A stretch of 64,000 nt of DNA from Euptelea pleiosperma (Eukaryota > Streptophyta > Magnoliopsida > Ranunculales > Eupteleaceae), in contig CM068549.1 of assembly GCA_035048495.1 (NCBI GenBank), positions 5,129,822 to 5,193,821 of the forward strand. The letters run 5' to 3'. The notes below the pieces were generated by a model, which was not told where the DNA came from, ran no database searches, and saw only the letters and a list, made by a program, of their open reading frames with translations. Of this stretch, positions 60,442 to 64,000 are shown one piece after another (position 1 is the stretch's first letter; each line of letters opens with the position of its first letter). The translations under genes and the position numbers were made by a program.

Positions 60442-60629
60442 TTATTAGTGATGATGACTTTGTGACGTGGCAAAGGGATGATATTCCTCCAATACCTATT
60501 GATGCAAATCTTGTAATGCTAGATGAAGGGGGAGATGGGGATGTTGAAATTTTCATTAATAATGAAAGTGAGGATGATTGTACCTTCATTGATTATGATA
60601 CTAAAGAAGATGAAATGAACACTGATGAT

Positions 60630-63598
60630 TGATATTCGCTCAAAAGTGCTTATTTTAAACAATTATTCTTCTAGCGTTATCACATTCTCCTACATAAAAC
60701 TGTCATTTTTTTCAACTTTTCTATATAAGAGTTTCTCTCATTGCATAGAACACACTTTTCTGCACAAAATGGTAAATTCGCATGCATTCATAATCGTTAA
60801 TTCGACCTACATGCAAAGCAGTTTTATAGAATTCTCATTACGCGATTTTTCTATCATAAGAGCACTAATCGGACAATTCTGATGGAATACGGACCCACAA
60901 TCAACTTCCAAAGTCTATGACCCAAGCTCAAGAGCCAACAGGCTGAGGATAAGAAGATATAGGCCAAGAGCGGGAAGAGCCAGAGAGTCGGAAAAGCCTG
61001 AGAGCAAATCAAGAGAGAATGAGAGCCTAGCTCCCCGAGCAGAGCTAGAGATTAAAGCTGATCTCAGGAATCTAAAATCCGTGATCAACCATAAAAATCA
61101 TGATTAAAGATCAGCAAACCCTGTGGGATAAAAAGGAACCAACACAGTGGAAAGTGGATAAAGCTGAAGCACGGCCAAGCTAGAAGACTATTGAACCTCG
61201 TTAAAATCACGATCGGATAAATCTGAAGACTATCACTGGCAAAGATGTGGGCCAACGGGCCAAATCGACGAACCACAAGGGTAGAGATTAAATGTTGATG
61301 GGCCATTAAACCACAGTTGGTGGCTGAAACAGTTTTGTAGACAAATTTAGTGGGCCAAACGAGGCAAGTTGTTGGACCATGGACACTTGGATATTAGACA
61401 ATGGTTGCGGCCCACATGGCATGCACAATCTTCCATGATGAACTGGACTGTAATCTATTAATGAGAGATCTCCACACATGTCTGGATGCGCTAATACGTG
61501 CATATACAGTGGATGGTTTAAATGGAGCTGTCATTCATGGTGATCTACGTGAAAAAGGAATTATCCTCAAATAAGATATTCAAAAGAGGAAATAGGGGTT
61601 TTTGACATTTAGCAAGCTGTTGGAGGTTGATGTTCGTTGGATGGTGGTGATCAAAAGAATAGTTTAATGGTGGTTACTTTGAACCAAAGCATGGGATAGT
61701 TTCCTAAAGTGGCATGAAACAAAAATCGTTCCAAAACATATCTTTGGAAAGTGTGTGGGAAATGGTGTGACCAAAGAGAGCCCCTTGCAAGAATGATGGA
61801 CGGCCTAGATCAAACAAGGGTAGTTAGCAGCGGGAAGGAAGAAAAGGACGTTGGTGGCTAAAGAAAGATGAATGGCTAGGATTGTACAAGGCATCCAACG
61901 GTTGAATAAGGGAAACACTCAAAAGGACGGTTTACAAAAGAGGAAAGAAATCTCTCTAGAAAAAGATATTTTGAGGGGTTGACTTGTCAAAAAAAAAGAG
62001 CAAAAAACGTAGACAGCAAGAGGTAGGGGGGAGAGATCTCAATGTATAAAAGAGAGATCTCTCTCCCACGTTAGCTCTCTCCCCCACGCCCCATTCACTC
62101 TCCCATCAAACCCTAAACCGCCCTTCTCTTCTTGACTCCTCTCTCCCTCTCTCATTCTCCCATCTCTCTCTCCAACTCCATAAGCCATGCTGACCTCTAT
62201 CCTTGCTGGAAGGAAAAGAAAACCAAGAAAAAAAAAAGGAGGAGAGGACTGCCATTACCACCGCCCCTCTCCTTATCGCCTCCATCATCCTTGCCCTTTG
62301 CAGCAAGTGCCGCCACGACCTGCTGCCACCACCAGAAGCCGTTCTCCATCATCCAGACCCCCTCACAATCCTAAACCCCTTTCTCCCAACCACCACCAGC
62401 TCTCTTTAACGTTGCGGGAGTTGTCTAGTCCGTTTCACCCCAAAAAAACCCAATTTCTATCTCTTTTCTTTATTTCTTTTCCTCACCAAAAAGAAAAAAA
62501 AAAGAGAAAACAGGAAAAAAAAGGGAAAGAAGTGGAAGAAGAATTGAAGAAGAAAGAGGAGAGGAAGATCTCCTCTACCGCCCATCCACGATGGCCTCCA
62601 TCACCTCCCACTTGCTACATCGCCAGCCACCATCACCGCCATTATTTGCATCGCCAAATCTCCTCTAACCTGTTGCTCCTAATGGTGTGCTGCCCACACC
62701 ATTAACGCCACCGTCATCAACTCCATCTCCAACCGCTCCACTACTCCACAGTCTCCGGGTAGCGATCACCGGTCCTTGCATCTACATGTGCGCTTCACAC
62801 CTATGCCTCCCTCTTGGTCGTGGATCTTCTATCCACTTCCAACCGCAGTTGCTACACCACCTCCACTCAATTGGCCAGGCTACATCACCACGTTCAACAC
62901 ATTCCTACCACCATAAAATGGCTTGCACTTCAGGCAGGTTGGCCCTCCAAAAGCCACTTCTCTCCACCGTGGATATGATCAGGATCTCAAGGGCCACACT
63001 TCCATTCACCAAGGAATCATGGATATGCATCTTTCATGGCCGAAAAATGACCTATCTTCATGCATTCAACCAAAAGGGATGCCATGGTAATTCCTCTCTC
63101 TAGAACCTCTTCTCTCTCTAGGTCATTCCCTAGTTTTCTCTCTCTAAAATTAGTTCTCCATCTCTAGTTGTTTTTCTTTCTCTCTCTAGTTTTCCTATTT
63201 GTTTTAATAGTTTAATGATTTTTAGTTAATTTGATTTCACATTGTAATGATTCTAAGGCAATAAAGAACAGTTCTTTGATGTGCCAGTTTTTCATTCAAG
63301 TTTTATTTTTGATTATTAGGTGATGTGATTCATGATCATGGATAATTTTAGTCTCTTTAAAATACAAAAAATATTCTTTTAAAATCGATCCATCACTCTC
63401 ACCTCTTCATAATTTCTGGCCAAAAATCTGTCATTTCATGTTCTTGAGTCGCGCGAACTAACCCCGAGTGCAGATCGACATCTGACACGAATCCCTATGC
63501 TAGAATCTCTGAATTTTGCATGATAAAATCAGATCAAATTACAAATGTGTTGATTCTAGGGTTTTCAAATCCAACGACGTGGAAAAACCCTAGTTTCA
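60630..63598 (+). repeat. 5' LTR of Athila element 3 (LTR-8, 2969 bp)
   Basis: TGATATTCGCTC to CTAGTTTCA. TATAAAAG at 62045-62052, AAACCCTAAA near 62109, conserved block near 63450-63500. More diverged from LTR-3 and LTR-4 than those are from each other. Target duplication candidate ATGAT (60625-60629); the partner is outside the window. Confidence 0.85.
62045..62052 (+). promoter_or_regulatory. TATA box of LTR-8
   Basis: TATAAAAG, followed about 60 bp later by AAACCCTAAA. Confidence 0.5.
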
Positions 63599-63600
63599 AA

Positions 63601-63620
63601 TGGCGTTGCTGCCGCTCGGG
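63601..63620 (+). other. Primer binding site, Athila element 3
   Basis: TGGCGTTGCTGCCG, a variant of the site at 16299 with two changes (CG to TT). Confidence 0.8.
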
Positions 63621-64000
63621 TGTACGGGAGTGCAAAAAGGAAAAAAAATGACGGAATCGAAAAGCTGCTACAGCGGGAAGCTCCACTCGTGGAAACTTTC
63701 CTTTTAAATATTTTAGCTATTTTTAAACTTTTTAACTACTATTTTTAATGCCTCGGACAGCTGAGTGCAACTTGTAATAATTTAGGACACTTTCCATCTT
63801 TTAAATATTTGCTAGATCTTGTTCTAGGGTTTTTTAGAAACCCTAAATTGAGTGCTAATTCATAAATACCAAAAAAATTAGGATCCTTATTTTCTATTAT
63901 TTTTAGTTAGATTTTATGAATTTTGGATTTTGGAAAGTTTTCAGAAATAAAGGGATTTAAAAATTAGGGTTTCCGTTTTAAGACATTCCAAATTTGGAGA
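63621..64000 (+). other. Untranslated leader of Athila element 3, partial
   Basis: It aligns to the start of the leaders at 16319 and 28336, including the GCTAGATCTTGTTCTAGGG block. No gene. Confidence 0.75.

Larger units (their letters stand above)
58402..60629 (+). pseudogene. CACTA (En/Spm) TNP2-type transposase, decayed and truncated
   Basis: ATG 58402 begins MDKSLMEIEDRRHSKYQ, typical of the transposase-associated N-terminal domain, with a Cys-rich IRCPCVKCNN. A frameshift lies near 58576 and a stop at 58715. The Transposase_21 domain runs from about 58750 to 60280, with a CPEC zinc-like motif and LDLMHREKNVCDNVLG. It has stops at 59457 and 59574 and a frameshift in an A run at about 59753-59762. 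Only the start of the DUF4218-like region follows (about 60330-60380); the sequence then jumps to an acidic C-terminal part that ends at 60629, where LTR-8 begins. Terminal inverted repeats are not in view. Confidence 0.85.
60630..64000 (+). mobile_element. Athila-family element 3, 5' end, running off the window
   Basis: 5' LTR 60630-63598, primer site 63601-63620, then leader to the window end. Gag would start beyond the window if the leader is as long as in copies 1 and 2. It inserted in the CACTA transposase. Confidence 0.85.

Noticed and set aside
62187..62705. 172-codon frame in LTR-8
   Set aside because: Lys-, Pro- and Ser-rich translation of LTR sequence without support in other copies.
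1..64000. Host protein-coding gene, tRNA or rRNA
   Set aside because: Reading both strands I found no exon-intron gene model, tRNA or rRNA stretch that is not better explained by a mobile element. A sensitive search with gene and RNA models could overturn this.

Overview
This window is nuclear DNA of a seed plant with a large, repeat-rich genome. I infer this from LTR retrotransposons of the plant-specific Athila (Ty3/gypsy) type and the SIRE/Maximus-like and other Ty1/copia types, a CACTA (En/Spm, TNP2) transposase, and abundant nested insertions. I cannot name the species. I found no convincing host gene, tRNA, rRNA or CRISPR array. Nearly every base can be assigned to a mobile element or its wreckage.

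Region 1 (18-34622) is one nested locus. The outer element, here called A, is a minus-strand copia-type element whose two outer ends are flanked by the same 5-bp duplication, CATCC (18-22 and 34618-34622). Its left LTR is complete (23-1652). Its right LTR is split (13109-13600 and about 33883-34617). Its interior, about 3.6 kb once insertions are removed, has no gag-pol. It carries one open reading frame of the plant Transposase_32 ('putative plant transposon protein') type, preceded by its own array of CCAATCGATTGG palindromes and a TATA-like box. Three insertions of an Athila-like family interrupt A: a solo LTR (2286-4944, duplication TTGTC), a rearranged LTR complex with an inverted piece (5400-10614), and a tandem Athila (LTR, internal, LTR, truncated internal; 13601 to about 33882) carrying two related gag-pol copies.

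Region 2 (34734-45535) is another Athila-family LTR, cut by a second LTR of the same family (36183-38563) and by a minus-strand copia element C (39769-44966) that keeps both LTRs and a broken gag-protease but no integrase or reverse transcriptase. Region 3 (about 45536-54518) holds a fold-back MITE, a non-coding LTR element E with a minisatellite interior, a 3.0-kb solo LTR F inserted in E, and an oppositely oriented LTR fragment G.

Region 4 (54519-64000) holds the 3' part of an Athila LTR abutting a minus-strand copia integrase/RT pseudogene (D), then a decayed CACTA transposase (58402-60629). That transposase is cut by the 5' LTR of a further Athila element (60630-63598), whose primer binding site and leader run off the window. 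The Athila-family LTRs share TATA-like boxes, AACCCTAA boxes, conserved GC-rich hairpins and a conserved block near the 3' end.

The coding regions are all transposon proteins and almost all are broken. The second Athila gag-pol copy is the least damaged: one in-frame stop before it is truncated inside reverse transcriptase.
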